From: Panonychus citri
Taxonomy: Eukaryota > Arthropoda > Arachnida > Trombidiformes > Tetranychidae
Reading direction: 5' to 3'
NCBI RefSeq assembly: GCF_014898815.1
Contig: NW_026515542.1
Span: 620,001-684,000, forward strand
DNA length: 64,000 nt
The notes below the pieces were generated by a model. The model was not told where the DNA came from, did not search any database, and saw only the letters and a list, made by a program, of their open reading frames with translations. Positions 43,037 to 56,300 of the stretch are shown here, one piece after another (position 1 is the stretch's first letter; each line of letters begins with the position of its first letter). Both the position numbers and the translations under genes were made by a program.

Positions 43037-46000
43037 TTTTGACAGTATCTTTTTTCATCTGTTTGAACAAAGATTCAGAATTTATCTCATCTCTCATCAA
43101 CTCTATCATGGTCATCTTCATGGTCAGTTATCCCTTCATCTTGTCCACTCCCAGATGGGATCATCTTTATGTTTCTCTATTAACAATTACCATCATTGAT
43201 AACAATTAACTTAACTTTTTTTACTCTATTTGTTTGGATTAGCAAACTAATTGAGTTATTAGCTGATTAATTTGTGAAAAAAAATTCTAGCACAATAATA
43301 AAAACTCATTTATTTGGAAAGTATAATTTCAGATTAACATGTTATTCATTTCATGATGATTCCCAGGTTGAAATTTATATATTAATTTCTAATGAAAATA
43401 AATTCTGATAGCCTGAGGTCAGTTAAGTGAGAGAGAAAAAAAAATATTAACTCAAAACTGAGCTTTTTGCTTGGTGGATCATAGAGAAATTAATTTATCT
43501 CCTCAAACTGAATCATTATTTTCACCAAAATAAGTCAACATTTTGCTTCACTGTTGATTTTCAAATTTAATTAGACTAACAATTAAAATAGAATTGAAAA
43601 TTTTCATCAAGACAATAATTACCAGTTAACTATTGAGTATTAAAAGTAATAACAGTGATTTTTTTCATTGAAATTTCCTCCTAATTTTTCAACAATAGTT
43701 TACCCTCAAGGTGTAAACAGATATAAATAATTATCATGATAGTTATCATTGAATTAGAATTGAAATTGAATCAACTTACATCTTCATATTTATTATGATA
43801 ATCAGATGTTGACCTAAGGTGTTGTTGTTGTTGTTGTTGCTGTTGAAGATGATGATGATGAATAAGGATTGGATTTATATTGGAATCAACAACAAGAGTT
43901 GAGTTATTTACATGATGATCATTATTAACTTGATGTTGGTGTTGTTGTTGTTGTTGTTGTTGTTGTTGATGGTGGTGAAGATGATGATCTAAATGTGAAC
44001 ATGGTGTTGATGATGATAATGTTACAGCTCCCGTTGATGAGGATGATTTTGATCGGTTTGTTTTTGCCTTATCCAATTGATAATAAACTCCAGCAAATAT
44101 CAACATGTTCAAAATTAACAGGGAACAACCAATTGCAATAGTAACACTTAAAGCCGTTGAATAATTACTTTGCTCCATAATTATTGGTGTTGCCAGAGTT
44201 TTATTATTATAAGATGACGAGGATAACTTATCATCATCTGAATAATCATCAGGCTGCCCACCCACCGATGAGCTACTACTTTTACCTGTAATTGATTTTG
44301 TTAAATTTCCTCGTTGTGATTTAATTGATTCATTTGCATTTAATTTATTTGCTGTTGTTAACTTTGTATTAAGACCTGTTGGTGTTCCTGAACTGTTGGC
44401 TTTATGATAACCATTAAGGTCAACTTTTGATGATGATGATGATGATGGATGGAATCGTAAGGATATCTGACGGACTATACCATCATATGAATCTGAACTT
44501 TCATGATCAGGAAGTAAATGATGTTTATAATAGTAAAGTGGCTCCTCGTTAAATGATGATTCCTGAAGTCGAGGAACCAAATGAAGCCAATAGGACAAAC
44601 GATGGGAATGATAATGATCACGAACTTTTGGTTTCATCCCTAAGAATTCAGGATAATCATTGGAAAAGAAAACAATAATGATAATAGATAAACATATTAA
44701 TACACACACATATACATGTATCGAAAAGTTCAATGTTCAATATTGTTCAAAACTCAGGCTATTCCATCAACTCATGAGCTCTTGTTCATAATCTTAGCTC
44801 TTTGTTTTTTTCCTATGATTTATTACCATGTGAATCTAATTGATTGTTAAATAATTTATCTTTTTGTGTAATATAAATAAAAGTCAAGTTGATTAAATTG
44901 ATAATAACGATGTCACTGATTGTTGATTTAATTTAAATTGCTTTCACTCATTTAAATGGTTGGAAAATCTTTCAAAGTGATTAATTTATCATTAAACTTG
45001 AGAGATTAAATTATCATCAGATGAATAACATGATGTGTTTATCTTGTTCATCAATCCACTTTACCCTTTTACCACCCACTTTTATCCACCTTCCATTGAA
45101 TAAATGTTCAGTCCAAAGTGAATAAAATTTCAAGAATTTCATGATAAACAGAATTTGCATCTTTCTTTTCCCTCTCTATTCTATGTAATAATATTCAGTA
45201 ATTTGACATGAGGTTTAAATACATCAGATTATTAGATTAAATTACATTTCAAGTGATGACTTTCACCATCATACAATTAATATAATATTTCACATCATCA
45301 TAATGATGAATATGATAATCATCAAGTAATATAATGATTGATGATGAAAATAAATGGTTGGAAATTATTTTCAACAGCAGGGGGAACTTGGTAAGGGACA
45401 AATGAAACAAGTTCCCAAAATAATATAATTGTTTTCCTGAAAGTTTCACATTAAAATCAACAGAATCAACAGAACCACCAACCACCCCCTACTCCTCCCA
45501 TCACCTCCTCATGATATTCATGTAATAATAATTATCGTTATTATTATCATGGTGAGAGGGAAAGAACCAGGAAGGAAAGAGAGAGAGAGAGAGATAAAAA
45601 AAACTCATAAAAAGTGCTAATGTTACAATATTTTCACCCTGAAAATTGAATATATTCATAGAATTGGAACTTCTTCCCATTCTCTTTCACTTTCTACTCA
45701 TCACTTCCTATCAAAGTATATTATCAATACTGCATGATAAAGACTATGATGATAACTTACACTTCCTCAGATTCAAATAGTGGGAGGATCAGTTTGAGAT
45801 GTTTTTTTCTCTATTGATTTAAATTATATGCTTGATATTGATTGTGATCATTATCATTGTCGTATGGTCCATGATAATGCTAATGATGCTGTTGGTGTTG
45901 TTGTTGTTGTTTCTGTTAATGATGATGATGAAGTTATATCAAATTATCACTTACATACACTTTTATATTATTACATGAAGAGTAAATGCTGAGTTGCTTT

Positions 46001-49000
46001 CTTGTAAGTTCGAGGGCTTTTTCAGCTCTTTTTTTTTGCTTTCGAACAACAAAAAATGTTCTAATCTACTCTTTCTCTCTAGTATCTCTTGGTTTTTTCC
46101 CACTAACATCATCATCATCATGAACATCATGGTGATGATAATAATCAACCAGAATAACACACAAAGTCACTAATAATAGAGTTAATTTAATGGCATCAAT
46201 TAACTCTTATGAAGGTCAACAACAACAGGGGAACATCAAACTACTTTATGATGATATTGAACTTTAATTTTTTTACATTTTCTTTAATGAAAATCATCAA
46301 AATTCCATGAGGTTTCTTTTTCCTTACTTTTCAAGTAAAGAAAATGATAATATCCATTGGTACAAGAAGAGAATAAAAAGATTCTATGAAATGATGAGGA
46401 TGAGAATGATCAGGTTGAGGATGACAAAAGATTCTGTGTAAAATAAGATTCTGATTCTGTGAGGTTTGACCTTTAATCTGATTTACTGATTTAGTTAAGT
46501 TTTTAACATTCTTTTTCCATGCTTTTCGGATTCTCATTCATGGGAGTAAAAGTTGGAAGAAGGAAAAAAAGTTTAGAACTATTAACCAACTACTAACACT
46601 ACAATTTGATAGAGAGACAAAATAGACTTTAATCTAATCTGATTTAATCTGATATCTTTTTAGGATCTTATATTTATTATCTGGTGCATTTTGATTCAGT
46701 TATCATGGAAGGCAGAAAATATTTCACTTAACTTACAATTTCAGTGTTGAGAATCAACCATTATTATCATGATGATAATCATTATTAGTTGACATTTAGG
46801 ATGAAAACATCAAATAACAGATAATTTATGAGCTTCAACTGGAAATCACCATGAGATGAACATATTGACCATGTTGATATTTAAACATCATCAAGCTGAA
46901 CTCATTATCTTTAAATCTTAGTAGTTAGTTGATTAAATAGTGATAATAGTGAAAAGTTTAACTAAATTACATTCAAAATCACCCAATCATCATGAAGCAT
47001 TGGAATCAAATTATAATTCAGTGTTGATGATGATCCAAATTAAATTTTTCCCTTAATAAATCAATGAATCTTGAATGAATCAGAGCCGTTACTTTTAACT
47101 TTGAAAAGTAAATTAAATTTTCTGATGAATATTCTGATGATCATGATTTTCTGGAGATAACAATGAATTCAGTTGACTAGAATGTCAGAACTTTTCGTTC
47201 ATTTCTATTCATAATCTCTGTCAAGATGTAACAATGTTGATATTTAATTATCATCATCATCATGATGAGATTAAGGTTTATTAATATATTACATGCAACT
47301 AATCATAATTCCAATGTGATTTGTGTCACTATAAGTTGACCAGATTAGATGGGATTAATTTTCATTAATCCTTCATCAGGATTAAGTTCTAATAATAACT
47401 TATCAGGAACTTTTCTCTTCTTTCCTCATTATTATTATTTCCATGGAAATAATAACTAACAATTCATCAAGATGATTTAAATTATTGCTCTCATTTTGTA
47501 CTGTATCAGTTGATTATTATGATCTCCATTAACTAATTGCTATATTGAGATTATCTCTTTATCCCTGATGATGATGATGATGATGACAACGATTATTATT
47601 ATTATTTGAATAACAAAAGAATACAAAATTTTATTATGAATTGAAAATCCATCAATCAAATGAACTTTTGTTTCCAATTGGAACCATTAGAAAACTTATC
47701 GAAAGAAAATGCGAAAGAGAGAAATGAAAGTTTCCATCGAATTTTAAAATTTATTAGATTAGAACTTTTTTTTCTCTCTCTTTCGACTTTTTCTTAATAC
47801 TAATCTTATTTAGTTAAAGATGAACGATTATCTTATTCATTGATTTTCCTGATTCTGATTAAATGTTATCATGTGATAACTGAATTAACCTTAACTTTGG
47901 TTCAATATTATTTTTTGTTGTTCATTGCTCTCAATTTATGGATCAATGAATCATTAATGATCATAACGATTATCATGAAAATATGAATGGAAAATGAGTT
48001 TCAAAATAAGATGGATGATATGATGAGTTGAATTATCAACATGGACAGTTCATTAATCTTAATCTTTAGGATAATTATGGTTGTTTAAGTTGAATAAATA
48101 ATCATACCAATCATTAGATATTTTCGCGTTATTGTATCATATTGAGGCCAGAATACGTTTTCAAAGCGGCCTTTGGCTCGATCACCATGTGAATCTAGTT
48201 CGTTAGGCCAAATATTTGGGTCACTATTTGGTAGCAAAGGAAATTGGTCAAATTTAGTTTCCTAAAGTGGTTAAAATGTTTTTTTTTGCTTACCCGAATT
48301 TAACGAAATTTGTCCAATATGTCATAACGGCTTCGGCAAGAGTGGACTCTTGTCGAGTATAATTAGTATGGAAAACGCTAAGCGATTGTCCAAGTAAATT
48401 ATTGGCCAGTGGAGCACCGAAAATGTAGGCCAGCTCTTCACCATGTTGACAACCAAGGCGAGGTGAGAATCCAGAGTTTTCACTTTGATGGGAAAAAAGG
48501 TAAAAAAAAGTTCGAGGTCCAGAATTGTAGTCACCCGATAAACGATTACCATTTGTAGTCGATCCCGAAGACGAACCAAGTGACGAGGATGATGAAGACG
48601 AGGAAGATGATAATGTGGACGAAGTACCAATCGGTGAAGATGAACTAGAATGGTGATGTCGGCGTGTTGAAGAAGTAGACGATGTGCCCATTGTTGACCC
48701 TTGAGCGCTAGAGGTATAAGTTGACATCGCGTATCGAGCATTAGTGTCACCAGTTTGTATCAAAGGTGAAACTACAAGAGCATCTCCCAAAATGTCCACT
48801 AATGAATCGAAAAGGTTAATCGGATGTTCAACTGGACGACTCCAGTCAGTGTATTCGTTGATCAATGTCAGAAGTATGACCTTTATCCCATAATGGTAAA
48901 CCCATTAAATAGATTGAAAGAGGTCAAGCAAGTAGAGTGAGAAATATCGTAAGGATGCAAATAGAGAAAATGAGAGAGTAAATAAGAAAAGAAAGGTAAC

Positions 49001-50352
49001 AAATTGGTTAGAGAAGAGGCGGAAATGGAAGAGAAGAGAAAAAAAATTGTTAGCGGAAAAGTTCAATGAGATAGAATTGATAAGACTGTTCTGGGACTTT
49101 TTTTCTCTCTATCTTTCGACTTCCTTTTCATTTACTATCCGGAAGTTGTTGCCAAATCAATAAATGAACTTTTTTTATCCAATAAAGATCTCATGGTGAC
49201 AAAAGGTTAACAAGAGAGTAGGTAACTGTTGGGTTATTTTTGTTTATTCGTAATTTATTTTTTGAAAACTTACCTGCTGATGGAAATCAAAAAGGTTACG
49301 AACTAGAGTTCTGAGAATTCGGTCCCTTCTCCTCATGTCTACACCGTGTCTTTCCTCGTGAGCTGTGAATAAATAAGGAGCTTCAACTCGAGTTATACCG
49401 AAAAGTAGGTCATATGTGGTTGAAGGTGAACTGTAGCCCGGTGAATCCATGAAGGTGGAAGAGGAAGAAGATGAACCGGAGATGGAACCAGGTAAGGCTG
49501 CTGATGATAAAGGTGCTGTAAGTGGCAGTGAATAAGAATCTGAGGCGGATAATGTTGAGCTTAAGCTTAAATGATACATTGATGAGTAAGAATTTGAATA
49601 TGATGATGATGATGATGATGAGGCAGCGGCAGAATAATAGTCATTTGATTTGATGACAAAATCTTTCGGTGGTGAAAGGATAACAGTTCCATCGATTATT
49701 GGACCAAAAGCAGATAAATGTTGTGGTACCTTAAGGTCAACTCGTAAAATTTCTTGAGCGGTTTTTGATCTTAAACAGTTGACCATAATTGTATTATCGC
49801 TGTTTGGACAGTCCAACAGTTTACCCAAATGTCGAGAGTAAACATCTGAATCTGTGGCAATCGCCCAAGGAGCCAAAGCTGATCCACTCATTAGAATCAC
49901 TCTATTAAACAAATTTGAGGCCATTGGTGAGGTCATTAAAAGATTAACACAAGCCGCCCCATGACCATGGCCCATGAGGGTTATGTTAACTGGATTCCCA
50001 CCGAATTCAATAATATTTTCCTGAATCCAGTGTAAGGCAGCAATTTGATCCATGAGGCCATAGTTACCTCGAAGTGTTCCCTCCTGAATAGCAGGAAGGA
50101 ATCCTAAGAATTTAAGAAAGAGAAAAAAAAATGAGAATCAAGAAAAAATCGTTGTCTAAATTTTCTGTCAAATTGAAAAAAAGATAAAATTCTCACCGAA
50201 AACTCCGAGTCGATAATTAAGAGTGACCACGATAACATTACCAAAGCTTGATAATATCGATCCATCATAAAGATTCCCAGCACCCCAGTCATAAGATTCA
50301 CCATGAATGAAGACGAGAACAGGCAACTTGGAGTTTATATTGGATGGTCCAT
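40275..50352 (-). CDS. neuroligin, 3' six exons (5' end not found)
   Basis: Single-pass postsynaptic adhesion protein family; vertebrate members bind neurexins. Exons on the minus strand: 50197-50352, 49274-50103, 48294-48880, 48108-48223, 43780-44639, 40275-41060. All junctions are GT-AG, phases agree at every join, and 1110 full codons result. Seen in order: FIHGESYDWGAGNLYDGSIL and VVTLNYRLGVFGFLP (exons 1-2), RGNYGLMDQIAALHWIQEN, then GHGHGAACV, where the esterase nucleophile serine is replaced by glycine as in known neuroligins. HGEELAYIFGAPL and AVMTYWTNFVKFGDPN follow, then MKPKVRDHY, the membrane helix LSVTIAIGCSLLILNMLIFA and the juxtamembrane YYQLDKAK. The tail has KDDIPSMTR, comparable to the DDIPLMTP motif of vertebrate tails, and ends ETTA, a possible PDZ ligand. 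Two Ser-rich insertions of roughly 73 and 85 residues interrupt the esterase fold, and the tail carries long Gln and His runs. The first visible exon is entered in phase 1 after TTGTTTCTTTTCAG, so signal peptide and N-terminal exons lie to the right. Confidence 0.93.
41181..41209. repeat. (GA)n microsatellite in neuroligin intron
   Basis: Pure GA run, read directly. Confidence 0.95.
41600..41640. repeat. (GA)n microsatellite in neuroligin intron
   Basis: About 20 GA units, read directly. Confidence 0.95.
42672..42701. repeat. perfect 11-bp inverted repeat (hairpin)
   Basis: The arms TCCATGGTGAA (42672-42682) and TTCACCATGGA (42691-42701) are perfect reverse complements around the 8-nt loop CATCATCA. 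It lies in the last neuroligin intron. Confidence 0.85.
42979..43034. repeat. (CT)n microsatellite, 56 bp, in neuroligin intron
   Basis: 28 uninterrupted CT units. On the transcribed (minus) strand this reads as GA. Confidence 0.95.
44640..48107 (-). other. 3.5-kb intron of neuroligin
   Basis: The donor ATTG|GTATGA is at 48107 and the acceptor GAATTCTTAG ends at 44640; both are phase 1 and join ATT-G to GG-ATG, giving I-G-M-K-P. No nested gene is seen. A short (CAACAA)-like run lies near 45890-45910. Confidence 0.85.
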
Positions 50353-53300
50353 CTGAAAAGAAACAATGAAAATTTCATCAAAATAAGTTCAATATCCAGC
50401 ATCCAAATACCAATAACCAATCAATAATTTCAACTGAGCTTTTAAAGTCTTATATCCAGAGATTAATTTATTACATGACTACTATCACTGTCATAAGATA
50501 ATTGAATTTCATGGCTACTGATTAATTTAAATTGAACGGGATTATAATCGAGGAAATTGAATAATCAGTTCATTCACTCAATAACCTCAGACAATCAATA
50601 AGCAAACAAATAAATAAGAGTTTCATAAAGCATGTTTCGTTATGTTCACGTTGGAAAATGAATTAATTAACCCAAATTTTAGGTGAACAGAAATTACTTA
50701 AGTTTAATTACTCAGAAACTGAATGATGATTTAGACAAACAATCAGAAGGATTTAACGATAAATACAACGGATTAACCAACCGATCTTATTGAAGACAAT
50801 TTAACAATGAGAGCACATCAAGGGTGTTGGATTCAACTTTTCTCAAACCGATTTGATTAAAGGAAATTATCTCTACCTTCATCTTCATCCTTATCATCTT
50901 TAAGGTTAGATAACCTAATCAATATGGAAAAGATTGAAAAGAAATTATTTAATTAATTCCCCGCGCTCTTCAAATTAGCCTTTCTTAGAATACAATGTGA
51001 GAGGTGAGCTAAATATTGGATTTGAGTGCGTTGGTTGATACGCTGAGCTGGAAAATTATGCTTAGTTTCATGGCTTATGTTAAGATCGTTATGGATTATT
51101 GAGATGGAGCATTTGTCTTGCACTGTTGTGACCCGTTTACAGAAAAGGAATAAGTTTTTTTCATCTAAATCAATTGTATAGATTGAGATGAAATTGACAC
51201 TCTCTCGATATCAAAAACATTTACTCATAAGATTCAAGTTTAACTCAAAGGAACAAGATATCGATAACAGTCTTGATATGAAGTATTCCTTTTGATAGTT
51301 AAGAATATTGTTAATATAAGATTGAAGTATGAAAACCAAACCATAAATTATCATATTCCATCAAGATGGAAAAGTATTTTTTATCATGGAAAAAAATTTC
51401 TCATTGATAAACAGAAAGAAAAACAAAACTGATTCTTTTGTAATTGAATTGGGATTTATCATTAGAGAAAGACCTGAAAATATATTGTTAGAGAAAAAAA
51501 ATTTCGGAAACATTTTTCTCTTTACTTCAACAGAATTTGAATTATCTCATGAAATTATTCACAATCTGAAAAGATTTTCCATTATTTTCATCGGTTGAAA
51601 TGAACTTTCCAAAAAGTAAACATGGTAAACTGATGATGATGATTTCTCATGATGATATTCATGATAATATCTCATGAGCTAAGCCTATGATTTGTTTGAT
51701 TGAATGAAAGTAATGATGCAATTGATTAAATTTAATGAGGAAAACAAATTATCAGATCTTTTTTCTACTACCTTCTTTTTGATCAGAATTTCATATATTT
51801 CTCCTCTTTGATTCACTTTTTTTCCAGAAATCAACTTGATAAACAGCTAACTGATTATCTTGATTATCAATTCTGATGATGAGAGAAATGAAGATTAAAA
51901 TAATGTTACAAGTAGAAAAAAAAAGTCACAGTTGATGAGCTAAAAAAAGTTGAGAACTTTTTTCTCCTCATATCCTTAATTTGGAATCAGATAATGAATC
52001 ATTCCCTGGAGGTGATTCTTATCATGATACTATGATTAATATGATATCATTATCGTGATTACAATATGATAATTAATATATAATAATACCTTTTAGTTGA
52101 AAGTTCATGGAAAAGGATGAAGGATTTTTTTCTCTAGATTCTGATTTATTTTCTGAACTTAAAGTATCATAAATTTATTGAAACCCATGGGAGATGCTTT
52201 TTTATATATCTGCAAGTAGATTATCACAATATGTTCAAATCTGTGATTATATGATACTTTCAACGTAGTATTCAGCAGTAGAAACTGTTATGATGATAAT
52301 CAGAGTTTCATGCTTCTAATCAAGTTCATGATGGAATAGTTTCAATCAAAATTGTGCTTGGTAAGTCCATAATTATATAACTTTTAGAGATTCCAATCAA
52401 CAAGAAATGGAGGTGAAGTTATTGGGCTGGATGAAGATTCGATTGGAAAAAGTTCTCGATGCAATTAATTACTTATTGTCAGTCCACTTCTATGGTTCTA
52501 GTATCATGATACCGAAGTCTCTGCTAATATCAGAATGGACTGATTTTATATCAATAAAAGATGATTGTCAGAAGAGTTCTGACAAATTGTGACAAGCAAT
52601 CAAATTCTTGTTTATTGAATTCATTGTGTTGCTGATTAATGACGAAAAATTGTTCTAAATAAAGAGATGGTTATGATTTCTGTTAACAGGATAAGTTCAA
52701 TGAAACTTTTCACTTATTTTCATGATGATTTAACGGAAACAATGTTTCATTCATCTTGTTTCATTTCATTATTTCCGCTTCCGTTTTTCATTGTGAAAAT
52801 GAGACAGAACCAAACAAATAAACAACGACAAAAGCCTCCCATGGGATTGCTTGATATTTAGATCAACTCAATTCTAGAAAATTATTATTATTAATACATT
52901 TTCCTTCACGATAAAGGGGAAATTATCACTATGAGATTTAAATATTTAAGTGTGAAAAGAAGGATAAACTTTCATGATGCTGATATTTGATGAAGATGAA
53001 TAATATCTTGTTTTTGTTTCTATTTCTCTAATTCTGAACAATCTAAACCAATTTCTATTCATCTCTTTCTTTCAAATTATTCAATTTCTTCTTAAACTTC
53101 AATTCTCATGATATTTAGACATGATAACATGTCACTTAGTTGCTTCTGATGTTTGAGCTTTTCCAATGTCTCCTTACAAGATTTTTGATATTTCAAGAAA
53201 AGTTCTTGTGTGTAACTTTCAGATAAACTTATCGTTACATTTGGATTCCCATGATTTGATTCGATCAACAGCCAAACAATTCAATTTGAACATTTTTCAT

Positions 53301-56300
53301 ATTCCATTGGACTGATTTTTCTCATGAATGTTCATGTTGAACGATTTCCTTTTTCTTGTCTTTTTCATTTTGACAGCTTTTTGAAACTCAATTCTGAGCA
53401 TTTTATTAGTAACCTCAGCTCATTAATATCCTGAAATCTGAATAAATTTCATCAACACAATTTGAAAGACTAAGCTGACTATACATTAAGGTCAATAGTT
53501 ATGAGTTAAAATCTTTTTCTCAATTGAATCAGAAAATTTCCCATGATTATCATGATTAAGATCACTATCGATCTAGAGATCACCATGATGGTGACGATAG
53601 AATTCAATTTGAAATGATTATCACAATTCTTTTAGATAGGAACCAACAAAAATTCATAGAAAACTTTTTCAGTGATTCCATGATATCACCATTGGGAATC
53701 AAAACATTTACAAGAATTGAGAAAATTCAAATTTCATAAAAATTCTCTCATTTCAATTGTTATCGTTATTCAGTAAACATATCTAATAAAATGATAAAGA
53801 TTTGATTTCCGATATTGACAATTTCCCTCCCATGATCATGCAATTGAATACAAATGTTACAGGATGATGAATAAAAACAGTCAAGTTTCAATTTTCATGA
53901 GCTAATATTTTGAAACTCATCCAATCCCATTTTGTTTGATAAATCAACTGAAGGTCAGAATTCAAGAAAACTGCATGTAAATTTTGAAAATACCTCGAAA
54001 CATTTACAGTCTCCTGATGGTCGATCAGCAAGTAATCAAAAAGCAATTAGCAATTACCAGATGAAAGCTCAATTGTGTAGAAGCTCAGAGTTGAAATTAG
54101 CATGAAAATTTAGCATTTAGATTCAGAGAGGGTGAAATGATGGATTCTGACCACAAGACCATACGACTTAGAGTTTATAACTACATTAATATTTGAAATT
54201 CCAGTTGAGAGTTCAGTGGATTCGTTTAATAGCTTATGAAAAAAAAACAATATTCTGGATACACAACCACAACAATAGATTTGTTAACATGGTAGATGAA
54301 AAAAACACCAACATGATACAAGAAAAAATTTGTTAGGTAACTTTTTTTTCTTGATTCATTTTGGTTCAGTACAATGAGAAAAAAACTTTGTATCATGTAA
54401 TGAGTTTTTTTTTCACTGAACTTATTTAGGATGTATGTTCAGTTTCTTTGGAGTGAAACATCATGATAATAAACATGATCTTAGATGATGATGATGCTCA
54501 TACGAATTCCTTGTTTGTAGATATGAAATAACTTCTTATTTTTTGACAGGGATAGTGAGGGGGCGAGATTGTAATTCTTTGAGTAACTCGAGTTCTTTGC
54601 TAAATTTTTGCCATGGTTCCATGAGATAACCATGAACAGCATTCCTGAAACATGGACAACTTTATCTTCATCATTATCAAGATCATCAGTAGACAAGTAT
54701 GAAAGGTTCAGTCTACATGATAACAAGAAGACTCGGTTACTGGTTTTCGATTTTTTTTTATATTCTAACTCTAACATTCAGTTTATAAAGTTCGAAAAGT
54801 AAATTCATCTCTTCAGATGAATAAAAATTCTGTCCAAATGTGAGTAACTCAGGAGCTGAAATCTTTACATGAGATTTAATCTGATTCCTTAAGGCTAAAA
54901 GTTCATTTTCAATCAGAGAGTAAAACTTTTTTTCCTCTTAATCTTTTTTCAAGTTCATTTCCTTAAGAATTAAATATTTTGATCAGAGTTGGTAATCTAA
55001 TGATTTGATCATCACATTTAAAAACAAACATTAATAGCTGAATTTGATTCATGATTAAGATTAATTATATTACTGGATTAAGGAGACAGACTGATCAGAT
55101 GTATCTACAATTATCAGAATCAATATTGAACATTAATCATTTTAACAATCTGATTGTCATTCTGTTGAAATAATAAAAATACAATTAATCATGAAATCAT
55201 TTCATAAACAATAATAACAACAATTAAACAACAAAAAGTTAATTGTTGTTTATTGAAAAAATATGACTTTTCTGTCAAATTGTCTATTGATTTTTTGATT
55301 GTTGTTAACCAAAGTTAATTAATCAATGTCCAACTTTTTGTGTTCAACAATTTAACCAAAATCATTAACAATCATCATTAACCATATTATTTTATTGTGA
55401 TTGAGGTTAGAGAGTAATGATATTTGATAATTAAATTTTTCCAACTGAATCAATGGCCTAATAAACTAATTGATTAAATTTTACTGTAAGTTGATTTAAT
55501 CATTTTCCACAATGAATAAACCATTAATAGTGATCTTTACTAATGATCATCATAGAATCGTAATTAATTAACTTAATTTTCTTGAGAGAAGTGAAAAAAA
55601 GTTCTAATAATTTCAAGTTCGAGATGGAAAAGTTTCTAAAGCAAATGAGAAGTTTGATCTCTTCTTAAATTAACTGTCATAATATTTTTCGTAATTAGTT
55701 GAACTAATATTGATAATAATTCTAAATTTTAAAGTAAACAATTTACTAATCGTTTATTTTGTAACCACTATGACCGACAACCATGATCTCTTGAGAGTGG
55801 ACAATGTCCACACCCTTTCACACTTAATGATGAGGTTGAAGTAAATTTTGATAACTGTTATCACCACTTGAGTCTGTTAATTATCATGATTCTGAATATC
55901 ATTATTTGTAACCATAGTTACCAATTAAAATTCAAATTGTCCAAAGTTAACTCAACAAAAACAAAGGCTCTCAAATGATCATCTCATTAAACTAATCATC
56001 ATCATGACAATCAACTGTACAAACAATCAAAATTTTTTTAAATTAACTTAACAAGAACCTAAATTTGCTAGTAATCATCTTGATGATACGAGCACAAATT
56101 CAAAAATTTTGTCCCCTGGACACTAATTTTGATGAGTTTACTTTCCCTTGACATGGTCAGTAACCATTGAAAAATATAAAATCATGATTTTATCTTATCA
56201 TGATAATGTCAAAGTGTCCAGAAAGTTGATTTTAACAACAGAAATTGAATTCAAGTTACAAGTCGATTCAACAATTAAAATAATTATATTCCGTCAATGG

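Larger units (their letters stand above)
41061..43779 (-). other. last intron of neuroligin
   Basis: The donor GAAGAT|GTAAGT is at 43779 and the acceptor AAATTTCAG ends at 41061; both are phase 0. The intron contains three long GA/CT microsatellites and a perfect short hairpin. No nested gene is seen. Confidence 0.85.

Noticed and set aside
42930..43121. Minus-strand frame encoding a long Arg-Glu repeat
   Set aside because: It is only a translation of the CT/GA microsatellite in a neuroligin intron.
48262..48293. A 32-nt intron ending at CACTTTAG in neuroligin
   Set aside because: It is too short and puts the next exon out of frame. The acceptor at 48224 gives a 70-nt intron and restores the conserved G-D-P-N.
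53580..53594. Palindrome TCACCATGATGGTGA
   Set aside because: Seven-base arms made of words that are very common in this window; a chance match is likely.
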